Notes: a model not told the origin generated them from the letters alone. Shown: positions 1-5,115, counted from the first letter of the stretch. The stretch: DNA of 5,355 bases from Candidatus Nealsoniibacteriota bacterium (GCA_016867195.1 VGKE01000034.1:1-5355); one strand, 5' to 3'. Numbers and translations: made by a program.

Positions 1-396
1 GAAATTCTTTAAGGCCGAATAAGAGCCCAAAACCGAAATATTAAAAGAAATTTCAGGAGGAACGGCTTTTTCTAAATTAATATCCTTTAAAATCAACCCG
101 CTTTCCGGGGCCCTTTTTTGAATAAAATTAAAAAAACCGATTACCGCAAAATCAACATCCGTGGGCAGAGCCGAATCAATTCTGGACAGCTCGGTTTCGT
201 ATCTCCTCAACTGTTCTAATAACCCATCTAATTCCGTAAAATATTCTTCTTGCAGGGTAAGCCGTTCGGTTTTTTTCTCAAGCTGAAATTTTAAATCTTT
301 AAACTCCTGATACTGAGGCCACCAGAGAAAATACCCGCCCACTAATAAAAGGATTAAAATCAAAACGATAATTATTGGAAGATTTTTTGACATCAT
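1..396 (-). CDS. pilO: PilO-like type IV pilus inner-membrane assembly protein (3' end outside window)
   Basis: PilO is a bitopic inner-membrane protein that pairs with PilN through periplasmic coiled coils and ferredoxin-like domains to link the cytoplasmic pilus motor to the outer parts of the machine. The visible 132 residues show a short cytoplasmic start (MMSKN), one strongly hydrophobic membrane segment (about residues 6-27, rich in I, L and V, ending near WWPQYQEF), a charged heptad-like coiled coil to about residue 70, then the start of a globular domain with the pattern FFNFIQKRAPESGL and the family-like VLGSYSALKNF at the cut end. It follows pilN with an ATGA overlap (start 396-394, stop 395-393). 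A second in-frame ATG at 393 gives a 1-nt overlap and cannot be excluded. No Shine-Dalgarno sequence precedes it, so translational coupling to pilN is likely. Identification rests on membrane topology, position and the SY..L..F motif, as sequence conservation in PilO is low. Confidence 0.85.
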   Translation of the reverse strand, partial: MMSKNLPIIIVLILILLLVGGYFLWWPQYQEFKDLKFQLEKKTERLTLQEEYFTELDGLLEQLRRYETELSRIDSALPTDVDFAVIGFFNFIQKRAPESGLILKDINLEKAVPPEISFNISVLGSYSALKNF

Positions 397-914
397 TTTT
401 GGAAAACCCGGGGGTCAAATTGAAGAGAAAGAGAGAAATCAACTCCTTCTTCGCCGGGCCCTACGCTGGTTAAGTTAATATTTTTCAACAACGGCTCTTT
501 TTTAAGAATATCAATTTGCTGCCAGAGACCGATAAAATTATCTGTCTGGCCGGAAACCCCTATTGTCTGTTGAGCATAATTAAAATCAAATTTGGAAAAC
601 CAGACGTTGGGAAGAGAAATCCCCTCTAAGAAACTAAAAATTTCTGCGACATTCCGATGATCGGCAAGGAGCGCGCCGAAAGTATCAATTTTTTCTTTAT
701 ATAAACTAAGTGCTCTTTCTTTTTGTTTAATCTGTTCTTCTAGAAAGACCTCCTGGGGACTTTTTTTCAGTAATTCTTTTATTTTTTTTGACGAATTGTC
801 AAAATAAAAATAACTTATTAAAAGACCGAACAACAGTAAAAAACCAATAACCAAAAGAATAATCGTCCAGACTGATGTTTTAACTTTTGCTTTGGAAGTA
901 ATTTCTATAGCCAT
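393..914 (-). CDS. pilN: PilN-like type IV pilus assembly protein
   Basis: Bitopic inner-membrane protein of the PilN/GspL-C-like family, 173 aa. In well-studied systems its cytoplasmic N-terminal peptide docks into PilM and its periplasmic domain dimerises with PilO. Seen here: a short, basic cytoplasmic tail (about residues 1-13), one membrane segment (about 14-38), a charged, heptad-like helix (about 41-80), then a compact alpha/beta domain with HRNVAEIFSFLEGI (86-99), LPNVWFSKFDF (101-111) and IGVSGQTDNF (118-127), matching the Fimbrial_assembly PilN pattern. Length is close to the family norm. It starts 6 nt after the pilM stop. A GGAG at 927-924, inside the end of pilM, sits 9 nt upstream of the ATG and supports this start. 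Oddity: the tail reads MAIEITSKAKVK and lacks the INLLP-type motif usually found at a PilN N-terminus and known to bind PilM. Family assignment is strong by context and moderate by sequence alone. Confidence 0.88.
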   Translation of the reverse strand: MAIEITSKAKVKTSVWTIILLVIGFLLLFGLLISYFYFDNSSKKIKELLKKSPQEVFLEEQIKQKERALSLYKEKIDTFGALLADHRNVAEIFSFLEGISLPNVWFSKFDFNYAQQTIGVSGQTDNFIGLWQQIDILKKEPLLKNINLTSVGPGEEGVDFSLSLQFDPRVFQK

Positions 915-920
915 ATTTAT

Positions 921-2036
921 TTACTCCAGGCCCTTAAGAGCCACACCCACGGCAATGGTGTAAGAAGGACCCATTAATTCCAGATTCTTAATTAACTCAG
1001 GAGGATGCCCAAGGCCCAAAAAGGGGTTGGCGATAATTATTTCCTTTTTTAATTCGCTGGAAAAATATTCTTTTAATCCAGGCATATAAACCATCCCTCC
1101 GGCCAAAATAACCTTTTCCACTTCTTTTCCTTCGTTTTGATAAAAATCCCGAAAAAATTTTTTTGCCTCTCCTAAAATTAAATCAATTAAAGGAAGGAGG
1201 AGATACCGAATGTTTTTTTTATTATTTTGATTATTATTGTTTTGTTGATTATTAAAAGACAGGCCAAACTCTTTTTTCATTCCCTCTGCCTTATTATAAT
1301 CAATATTTAAGGATTTGACTATTGCCTCTGTCAATTCATTACTGCCAACATTGAAACTATAACTCATTTTTAAAATCCCTTCTGCTAAAATATTATAAGT
1401 GGTTGACCTGGCGCCAATATCTATTATGCCAATGGTTTTGTCTTTTTCTTTTATTAAGGCCCGGGATAAACTGAGAACTTCTGGCTCTAAAACCCTCAGA
1501 TTTAATTCCGCAAACTGGGCAATTTCCTGATATTGAGCAATAATATCATTAGGGATGGCTACCACCAATACCTTAAGAGGAGTTTTAGAGATCTCTCCCT
1601 CAATTACTGACCAATCCAAGGTTATCTCAGAAAGAGGGAGAGGAATATAGGGTCTAACTTCATAATTTACTGCTTCGGGAATCTCTTCCTTATCCATCGA
1701 CGGCAATTTAAAGCTGGTGGAAAAACTGCAATAATCAGGGATTGAAAAATTTGCCTCCCTGGTTTGAATTCCCGCCTCTTTAAGAATCGCTTGAAGGGCT
1801 TTGGCTATTCTTTTATTTGAAAGTATGAGGGTATCTTTTTTGTAAACAAGGAAGGGTTGTTCCCTAATAAAAGAAAGTTCAATTTCTCCATAATTCTCAA
1901 GTTTATAGGCATAACCCCGGCGGCTTATTTCCACAACCCTTATTGAAGAAGTCCCAATATCAACTCCCAAAACCCTCTTTGAGCCTATCCTCAATTTTTT
2001 TCTAAATAAATCTCCAATACCTTTAAGCATAAACAT
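921..2036 (-). CDS. pilM: PilM, actin-like ATP-binding type IV pilus assembly protein
   Basis: Cytoplasmic actin/FtsA-fold protein that binds ATP and forms the PilM-PilN-PilO platform linking the motor ATPases to the pilus. The 371-aa product has the actin-fold signature in order: phosphate-1 loop GVDIGTSSIRVVE (24-36), the PilM-type block EAVNYEVRPYIPLPLSEITLDW (121-142), phosphate-2 GIIDIGARSTTYNI (203-216), adenosine motif VILAGGMVYMPGL (309-321) and the usual C-terminal IAVGVALKGL (361-370). Length is normal for PilM (about 350-370). An Asn/Gln-rich stretch at 262-275 looks like a low-complexity loop insert. Two ATGs compete for the start (2036 and 2030). Neither has a Shine-Dalgarno sequence, and a perfect TATAAT lies 5 nt upstream of the first, so the message may be leaderless from 2036. 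It is the first gene of a pilMNO operon and is divergent from comF. Confidence 0.95.
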   Translation of the reverse strand: MFMLKGIGDLFRKKLRIGSKRVLGVDIGTSSIRVVEISRRGYAYKLENYGEIELSFIREQPFLVYKKDTLILSNKRIAKALQAILKEAGIQTREANFSIPDYCSFSTSFKLPSMDKEEIPEAVNYEVRPYIPLPLSEITLDWSVIEGEISKTPLKVLVVAIPNDIIAQYQEIAQFAELNLRVLEPEVLSLSRALIKEKDKTIGIIDIGARSTTYNILAEGILKMSYSFNVGSNELTEAIVKSLNIDYNKAEGMKKEFGLSFNNQQNNNNQNNKKNIRYLLLPLIDLILGEAKKFFRDFYQNEGKEVEKVILAGGMVYMPGLKEYFSSELKKEIIIANPFLGLGHPPELIKNLELMGPSYTIAVGVALKGLE

Positions 2037-2041
2037 TATTT

Positions 2042-2047
2042 ATTATA
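2042..2047 (-). promoter_or_regulatory. Predicted -10 element of the pilMNO promoter
   Basis: A perfect TATAAT on the minus strand, preceded by TG, ends 5 nt before the pilM ATG at 2036. The best upstream partners are weak: TAGTTG with 17-bp spacing (2070-2065) or TTGTTT with 14-bp spacing (2067-2062). Initiation 6-7 nt downstream of the -10 would fall at the ATG itself, implying a leaderless or nearly leaderless pilM transcript. This is a prediction from motif and spacing only. Confidence 0.6.
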
Positions 2048-2051
2048 CAAT
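2046..2051 (+). promoter_or_regulatory. Possible -10 element for comF (divergent, overlapping the pilM promoter)
   Basis: TACAAT on the plus strand lies 18 nt upstream of the comF ATG and overlaps the minus-strand TATAAT by 2 bp. TATTAT at 2041-2046 is an alternative. No good -35 is visible; TTAAGC at 2023-2028, inside pilM, has 17-bp spacing but a weak match. A transcript from here would have an A-rich leader of about 11 nt with no Shine-Dalgarno sequence. The only strong argument is that the 33-bp gap must hold the comF promoter if comF is not part of a longer transcript. Confidence 0.35.
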
Positions 2052-2069
2052 AAAAAAAACAAAACAACT

Positions 2070-2711
2070 ATGTGGATAAATCCAATTTTTGATATTCTTT
2101 TTCCGAAATTCTGTGTTAATTGCCAAAAAGAAGGAAGTTATCTCTGCGAGGATTGTTTTTCCTTAATTGACATTTCTGAAAAACAATATCATCTTTTGAA
2201 AAGCATTAATTGTCTTTACTGCCCATCTTCTTATGATAACTTTATTGTAAAAAAACTTATAAATCAATTTAAATACCAGTTCATCAAGGACCTGGCAAAA
2301 CCCCTCTCTTTTTTAATTATAACTTATTTAATAAATTTAGACAAAGTTAAAATTCTTAAGGACTTTGTTCTCGTCCCCATTCCTCTTCATAAAAAGAAGC
2401 TGAAAATCCGGGGCTTTAATCAGGCGGAAGAAATTTCCAAAGAACTTTCAAAATTTTTAGAAATTCCTGTTTTCAATAATATTCTGACTAAAATAAAACA
2501 AACCCCGGCCCAGGTGGAGTTAAAAAAAGAAGAAAGAAAGAAAAATATAAGGGGAACTTTTTTCTGTCAGGAGCCGGAAATTATTCAGGGAAGAAAAATT
2601 CTTTTAGTGGACGATGTTTTTACCACTGGCGCTACTCTGGAAGAAGCAGCCGGCGTATTGCGTAGGGCCGGCGCCCGGGAAATACAGGCCGCAATCATAG
2701 CCCACGGATAA
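2070..2711 (+). CDS. comF: ComF family protein (competence-associated phosphoribosyltransferase-like)
   Basis: ComF/ComFC proteins are cytoplasmic and needed for natural transformation in Bacillus and Haemophilus, where they help handle incoming single-stranded DNA. The 213-aa product starts with the family pattern of a short helix and LFPKFC, followed by Cys15/Cys18 and Cys26/Cys29, a four-cysteine zinc-finger arrangement, and a further CxxC at 48-51. The phosphoribosyltransferase part follows: VPIPLHKKKLKIRGFNQAEEIS (102-123), the QTPAQVELKKEERKKN block (144-159) and the PRPP loop ILLVDDVFTTGATL (177-190) with the paired aspartates Asp181-Asp182. Length is near the family norm (about 210-240). 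The start is set by the MW..P..D.LFP pattern; no Shine-Dalgarno sequence precedes it. The stop codon lies inside the first copy of a 19-bp tandem repeat. It is divergent from pilMNO, so a role in DNA uptake is plausible, although ComF homologues also occur in bacteria not known to transform. Confidence 0.95.
   Translation: MWINPIFDILFPKFCVNCQKEGSYLCEDCFSLIDISEKQYHLLKSINCLYCPSSYDNFIVKKLINQFKYQFIKDLAKPLSFLIITYLINLDKVKILKDFVLVPIPLHKKKLKIRGFNQAEEISKELSKFLEIPVFNNILTKIKQTPAQVELKKEERKKNIRGTFFCQEPEIIQGRKILLVDDVFTTGATLEEAAGVLRRAGAREIQAAIIAHG
2071..2079 (-). promoter_or_regulatory. Perfect match to the DnaA box consensus at the start of comF
   Basis: Minus-strand TTATCCACA (plus strand TGTGGATAA) is identical to the classic 9-bp high-affinity DnaA box. 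It overlaps the comF start codon and the first three codons and sits next to the divergent pilM/comF promoters. It is a single box with no second copy nearby, so it is not an origin. It may be a regulatory site for DnaA or merely a by-product of the conserved Met-Trp start of ComF. Confidence 0.35.
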
Positions 2712-2738
2712 TTTCCTCACCCACGGATAATTTCCTCA
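2701..2738 (+). repeat. 19-bp tandem duplication across the comF stop codon
   Basis: Two perfect head-to-tail copies of CCCACGGATAATTTCCTCA (2701-2719 and 2720-2738), followed by one more matching base at 2739. The first copy encodes the last two comF residues (His-Gly) and the TAA stop. The second copy is non-coding. Since the stop lies in the first copy, the duplication does not alter the protein. It may come from slippage or be a remnant of a longer tandem array. Confidence 0.9.
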
Positions 2739-2751
2739 CGTAAATTTGGCA

Positions 2752-2787
2752 TGTGTAAAATTCGTGCGATCGCACGAATTTTACACA
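2752..2787. repeat. Perfect 36-bp palindrome between convergent comF and recG
   Basis: Each 18-bp arm pairs exactly: the left arm starts TGTGTAAAATTCGTGC and the right arm ends GCACGAATTTTACACA, around a central GATC that is itself palindromic. The core octamer is GCGATCGC. It lies 40 nt after the comF stop and 47 nt before the recG stop, close to the middle of the gap. In RNA from either strand it would fold into a long hairpin with a tiny loop. It could be a bidirectional terminator or 3'-end stabiliser, a protein-binding site, or one copy of a dispersed palindromic repeat. The sequence alone does not decide. Confidence 0.9.
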
Positions 2788-2808
2788 GGGTTAGCTTTTT
2801 TGTTTTTT
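2752..2808 (+). terminator. Candidate terminator of comF: palindrome hairpin plus T tract
   Basis: On the plus strand the 36-bp palindrome is followed, after the 8-nt CAGGGTTAG-C spacer region, by a tract of six Ts, a G and six more Ts (2796-2808). The hairpin is strong, but the gap before the Ts is longer than in a standard intrinsic terminator, which lowers confidence. On the minus strand the palindrome is not followed by a T tract, so recG would have to end by another route or use the hairpin only for 3'-end protection. Confidence 0.45.
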
Positions 2809-2813
2809 GGCCA

Positions 2814-2824
2814 GGGGTCGCCCC
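2814..2824. repeat. Short GC-rich inverted repeat next to the recG stop
   Basis: GGGG-TCG-CCCC (2814-2824) lies in a GC-rich patch in an otherwise AT-rich region, 10 nt past the recG stop on the minus strand. There the following sequence is A-rich, so it does not look like a recG terminator. A T-rich stretch precedes it on the plus strand. It may belong with the neighbouring palindrome in one composite element. Confidence 0.5.
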
Positions 2825-2834
2825 CGTCCAAATT

Positions 2835-4997
2835 TTACTCTAAATGAATTCTCTGGCGGAATTGAGAAAGTTTTTGTTTCAGCCAGGGATAATTTTTTAA
2901 ATGAGGGTCTTCCATTAAGATTTTTTTTGCCGCTTCCCGGGTTTTTTCAACCAATTTTAAATTATTCAAGGAATCCATTGCTAAATCCGGAATCCCCCAT
3001 TGTCTTGTGCCGAATAAGTCCCCTGGCCCCCTGATTTCTAAGTCCTTTTCAGCCAGCTTAAATCCGTTTTCCGATTTAACAATCGCTTTTAATCGTCTTC
3101 TGTTTAATTGGTCGGGCGAGGTTGTTAATAAAAAACAATACGATTGATATCTGCTTCTGCCCACCCTTCCTCGGAATTGGTAAAGCTGGGCCAACCCAAA
3201 TCTTTCAGCCCCTTCAATCATCATTATCGTGGCATTTGGCACGTCAATGCCGACTTCAATCACTGAAGTTGAAACTAAAATATCTGTTTTTTTTCTGTGA
3301 AAATCAGCCATTATTTTTTCTTTTTCTTTGCTTTTCATTTTCCCGTGAAGCATTTCCACTTTTAAATCAGGGAAAATTTCTTTAGAAAGTTTTTCATATT
3401 CTTCTTTTACCGCCTTCACTTCTGTCCATCCCAGAATATCTTTTTTATTTCCTGCTTCTTGTTTCTTATTTCCTGTTTCAATTCTCGGGCAAATAACAAA
3501 AACCTGCCTGCTCTTTTTAACTTCTTTTCTGATAAAATCATAAGTTTTGTTTCGTTCTTCCGGGCTCACGACTTTAGTAATAATTTTTTTCCTTCCTTTT
3601 GGGAGTTGGTTAATCAAGGATAAATCAAGGTCACCATAAATTGTCAAAGCCAAGGTCCGGGGAATTGGCGTGGCGGTCATTGATAAAAGATGGGGCAAGA
3701 ATTTTTCCTGTCCGTAGCCCTGGCAAAGCCGGGCTCGCTGTTCTACCCCGAATCTATGCTGTTCATCAACCACCACCAAAGCCAGTTTCCCGAATTTTAC
3801 TTTATCCTGAATTAAGGCATGGGTGCCGATTAAGATATTGATTTTTGATTCTAATTTTTTGGTATAAGGATTTATTTCTCCATCAATTAATTTTAAAAGC
3901 TTATTCCGGGAAATCTCTATAGTGTCGTTTTTAAGTTTTTTTGAATAAAACTTATCTTCTTTGCCTGTTAAAAGACCAATATTAAGATTAAAGTCCTTAA
4001 GGACATTATGAACTGTCTCAAAATGCTGTTTTGCCAGGATTTCTGTCGGTGCCATAAAAGCGGTTTGAAAACCGGCTTTGGCCGTATTTAAAGCGACAAT
4101 GGCTGCCACTACCGTTTTGCCGGAACCGACATCTCCCTGTAAAAGTCGGTTCATTGGCATTGGTTTTTCCATATCTTTCAGGGCCTGCCAGGCTGATTTC
4201 TTCTGGTCGTCGGTTAATTTAAAAGGCAGGGAGTTGACAAAACTTCGTATGGTTTCTAATTTTACCGGTATTGAAATCGCTTTTTCTCTCGCCAGTTTCA
4301 GCCGCTCCCTCAAAACAAAAAGTTCAATACAAAAAAGCTCTTCAAAAGAAAATCTTTCCCGGGACCTTCTGGCCAAGTCTCTTGAATCCGGGAAATGAAT
4401 CTGCCAGATTGCCTGGTTAATTGGCAAAAATTCTTCTTCCGCGATTATTTTAATTGGCAATGTCTCGGGAAGTTGATTTTTAAATCGCAAGAGCAGGGAT
4501 TTTAAAATGTATCTCAACCATCTTGAAGAGAGGCCTTCGGTTTCCGAATAAACCGGCACCAATCTCCCCGTGTGAATAAGCCCTGGGACAAGTTCACCTT
4601 TTTCATAAGCCGGATTTGTTAAATAAACCCCTTCGTTTCCGAGGACTGTTTTTCCCGATAGAAAAACATTATCTTCTTTTTTTAAAATTCTCGTTAGATA
4701 GGGCTGGTTAAACCAGACGGCTTTAATGGCCCCGGTTTTGTCAGTAACAATCGCCTGGGTTAAAAACATCTTCCTTTTCCAGGTTCGACTTGTTTCTATC
4801 TCAAGAATTTTTCCCTGAATAGTGCAGGTTTCATTGATTTTTATTTTGGAAATTGGAATTAGATTAGAAAAATCCTCATATCTATGAGGAAAATGAAAAA
4901 ACAAATCCTGAATTGTTTTAATCCCCAATTTCTTTAACCGTTTTTGAAAAACCGGTCCGATCCCAGGGATTTTTTCAATAGGAGTAGTGATAGTCAT
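2835..4997 (-). CDS. recG: ATP-dependent DNA helicase RecG
   Basis: RecG is a superfamily 2 motor that regresses stalled replication forks and branch-migrates Holliday junctions and R- or D-loops. The 720-aa product has the full layout: helix-hairpin-helix/wedge start PGIGPVFQKRLKKLG (11-25), OB-fold wedge (about 50-140), LTDDQKKS (261-268), Walker A GDVGSGKT (288-295), motif Ia MAPTEILAKQHF (315-326), DEQH box (411-414), MTATPIPRT (440-448), motif IV (498-507), TSVIEVGIDVPNA (577-589), QFRGRVGRS (607-615) and the RecG-specific LEIRGPGDLFGTRQWG (653-668). It is about 25 residues longer than E. coli RecG (693), partly from a longer segment before GTHALIQ (391-397) and a short repeat at 507-520. 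All catalytic motifs look intact. The ATG at 4997 fits the family N-terminus. It begins one nucleotide past a co-oriented tRNA-Arg, and GAGGG in that tRNA's acceptor strand is the only Shine-Dalgarno candidate. recG is probably co-transcribed with the tRNA. Confidence 0.98.
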   Translation of the reverse strand: MTITTPIEKIPGIGPVFQKRLKKLGIKTIQDLFFHFPHRYEDFSNLIPISKIKINETCTIQGKILEIETSRTWKRKMFLTQAIVTDKTGAIKAVWFNQPYLTRILKKEDNVFLSGKTVLGNEGVYLTNPAYEKGELVPGLIHTGRLVPVYSETEGLSSRWLRYILKSLLLRFKNQLPETLPIKIIAEEEFLPINQAIWQIHFPDSRDLARRSRERFSFEELFCIELFVLRERLKLAREKAISIPVKLETIRSFVNSLPFKLTDDQKKSAWQALKDMEKPMPMNRLLQGDVGSGKTVVAAIVALNTAKAGFQTAFMAPTEILAKQHFETVHNVLKDFNLNIGLLTGKEDKFYSKKLKNDTIEISRNKLLKLIDGEINPYTKKLESKINILIGTHALIQDKVKFGKLALVVVDEQHRFGVEQRARLCQGYGQEKFLPHLLSMTATPIPRTLALTIYGDLDLSLINQLPKGRKKIITKVVSPEERNKTYDFIRKEVKKSRQVFVICPRIETGNKKQEAGNKKDILGWTEVKAVKEEYEKLSKEIFPDLKVEMLHGKMKSKEKEKIMADFHRKKTDILVSTSVIEVGIDVPNATIMMIEGAERFGLAQLYQFRGRVGRSRYQSYCFLLTTSPDQLNRRRLKAIVKSENGFKLAEKDLEIRGPGDLFGTRQWGIPDLAMDSLNNLKLVEKTREAAKKILMEDPHLKNYPWLKQKLSQFRQRIHLE
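3438..3479 (-). repeat. 21-bp imperfect tandem repeat inside recG
   Basis: Two 21-nt units (3479-3459 and 3458-3438) agree at 17 of 21 positions and keep the reading frame. They encode ETGNKKQ and EAGNKKD (RecG residues 507-520), directly after motif IV (VFVICPRIE). The repeat is hydrophilic and probably lies in a surface loop of helicase domain 2. It looks like a local expansion or the insertion of a short repeat tolerated by the protein. Confidence 0.75.
3716..3735. repeat. GC-rich imperfect palindrome within recG
   Basis: AGCCC-T-GGC-AAA-GCC-GGGCT forms an 8-bp stem with one bulged T and a 3-nt loop. It sits in a GC-rich patch (about 3710-3740) that stands out from the AT-rich gene. It encodes most of ARLCQGYGQ (RecG 422-430), the loop between the DEQH box and MTATPIPRT. 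The protein spacing in this loop is the same as in E. coli RecG, so it replaces the loop sequence and does not lengthen it. Confidence 0.5.
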
Positions 4998-4998
4998 G

Positions 4999-5070
4999 TG
5001 CCCTCGAGAGGAATCGAACCTCTATTTCAAGATCCGCAATCTCGTGTTTTGTCCATTAAACTACGAGGGC
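4999..5070 (-). tRNA. tRNA-Arg with anticodon GCG
   Basis: A 72-nt cloverleaf on the minus strand. Acceptor GCCCTCG pairs fully with CGAGGGC, with discriminator A at 4999. The D stem is GTTT/AAAC with GG in the loop. The anticodon stem is CGAGA/TCTTG with loop TTGCGGA. A 4-nt variable region follows, then T stem AGAGG/CCTCT with loop TTCGATT. The anticodon (5037-5035) is GCG, reading CGC and CGU, and G at position 37 fits a CGN-reading tRNA. Most bacteria use ACG here and deaminate A34 to inosine, so GCG is unusual. No CCA is encoded; the sequence after the discriminator is C then the recG ATG. Cleavage at this 3' end would release an almost leaderless recG message. Confidence 0.95.
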
Positions 5071-5076
5071 AAATTA

Positions 5077-5103
5077 TTTTTAATTTATCATAAAATTTGT
5101 CAA
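5077..5103 (-). promoter_or_regulatory. Predicted promoter of the tRNA-Arg/recG unit
   Basis: A perfect -35 TTGACA (5103-5098, minus strand) is followed by AT-rich sequence. The best -10 at a sensible distance is TAAAAA (5082-5077), with a short 15-bp spacer. Initiation would fall at about 5070-5072, the mature tRNA 5' end. The -35 is convincing and the -10 is weak. No other promoter for recG is visible. Confidence 0.45.
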
Positions 5104-5115
5104 AAATCAATTATG

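Noticed and set aside
2037..2080. Replication origin suggested by the DnaA box and AT-rich DNA
   Set aside because: There is only one box, no dnaA or dnaN nearby and no box cluster, so an origin is not supported.
2701..2787. CRISPR array or att site in the comF-recG gap
   Set aside because: There are only two abutting repeat copies with no spacers, and no integrase or cas gene is present. The palindrome does not resemble a dif or att core.
2807..4398. Four plus-strand reading frames opposite recG (2807-3034, 3122-3385, 3641-3841, 4078-4398)
   Set aside because: They are shadows of the clearly functional recG frame, with no recognisable domains or ribosome binding sites.
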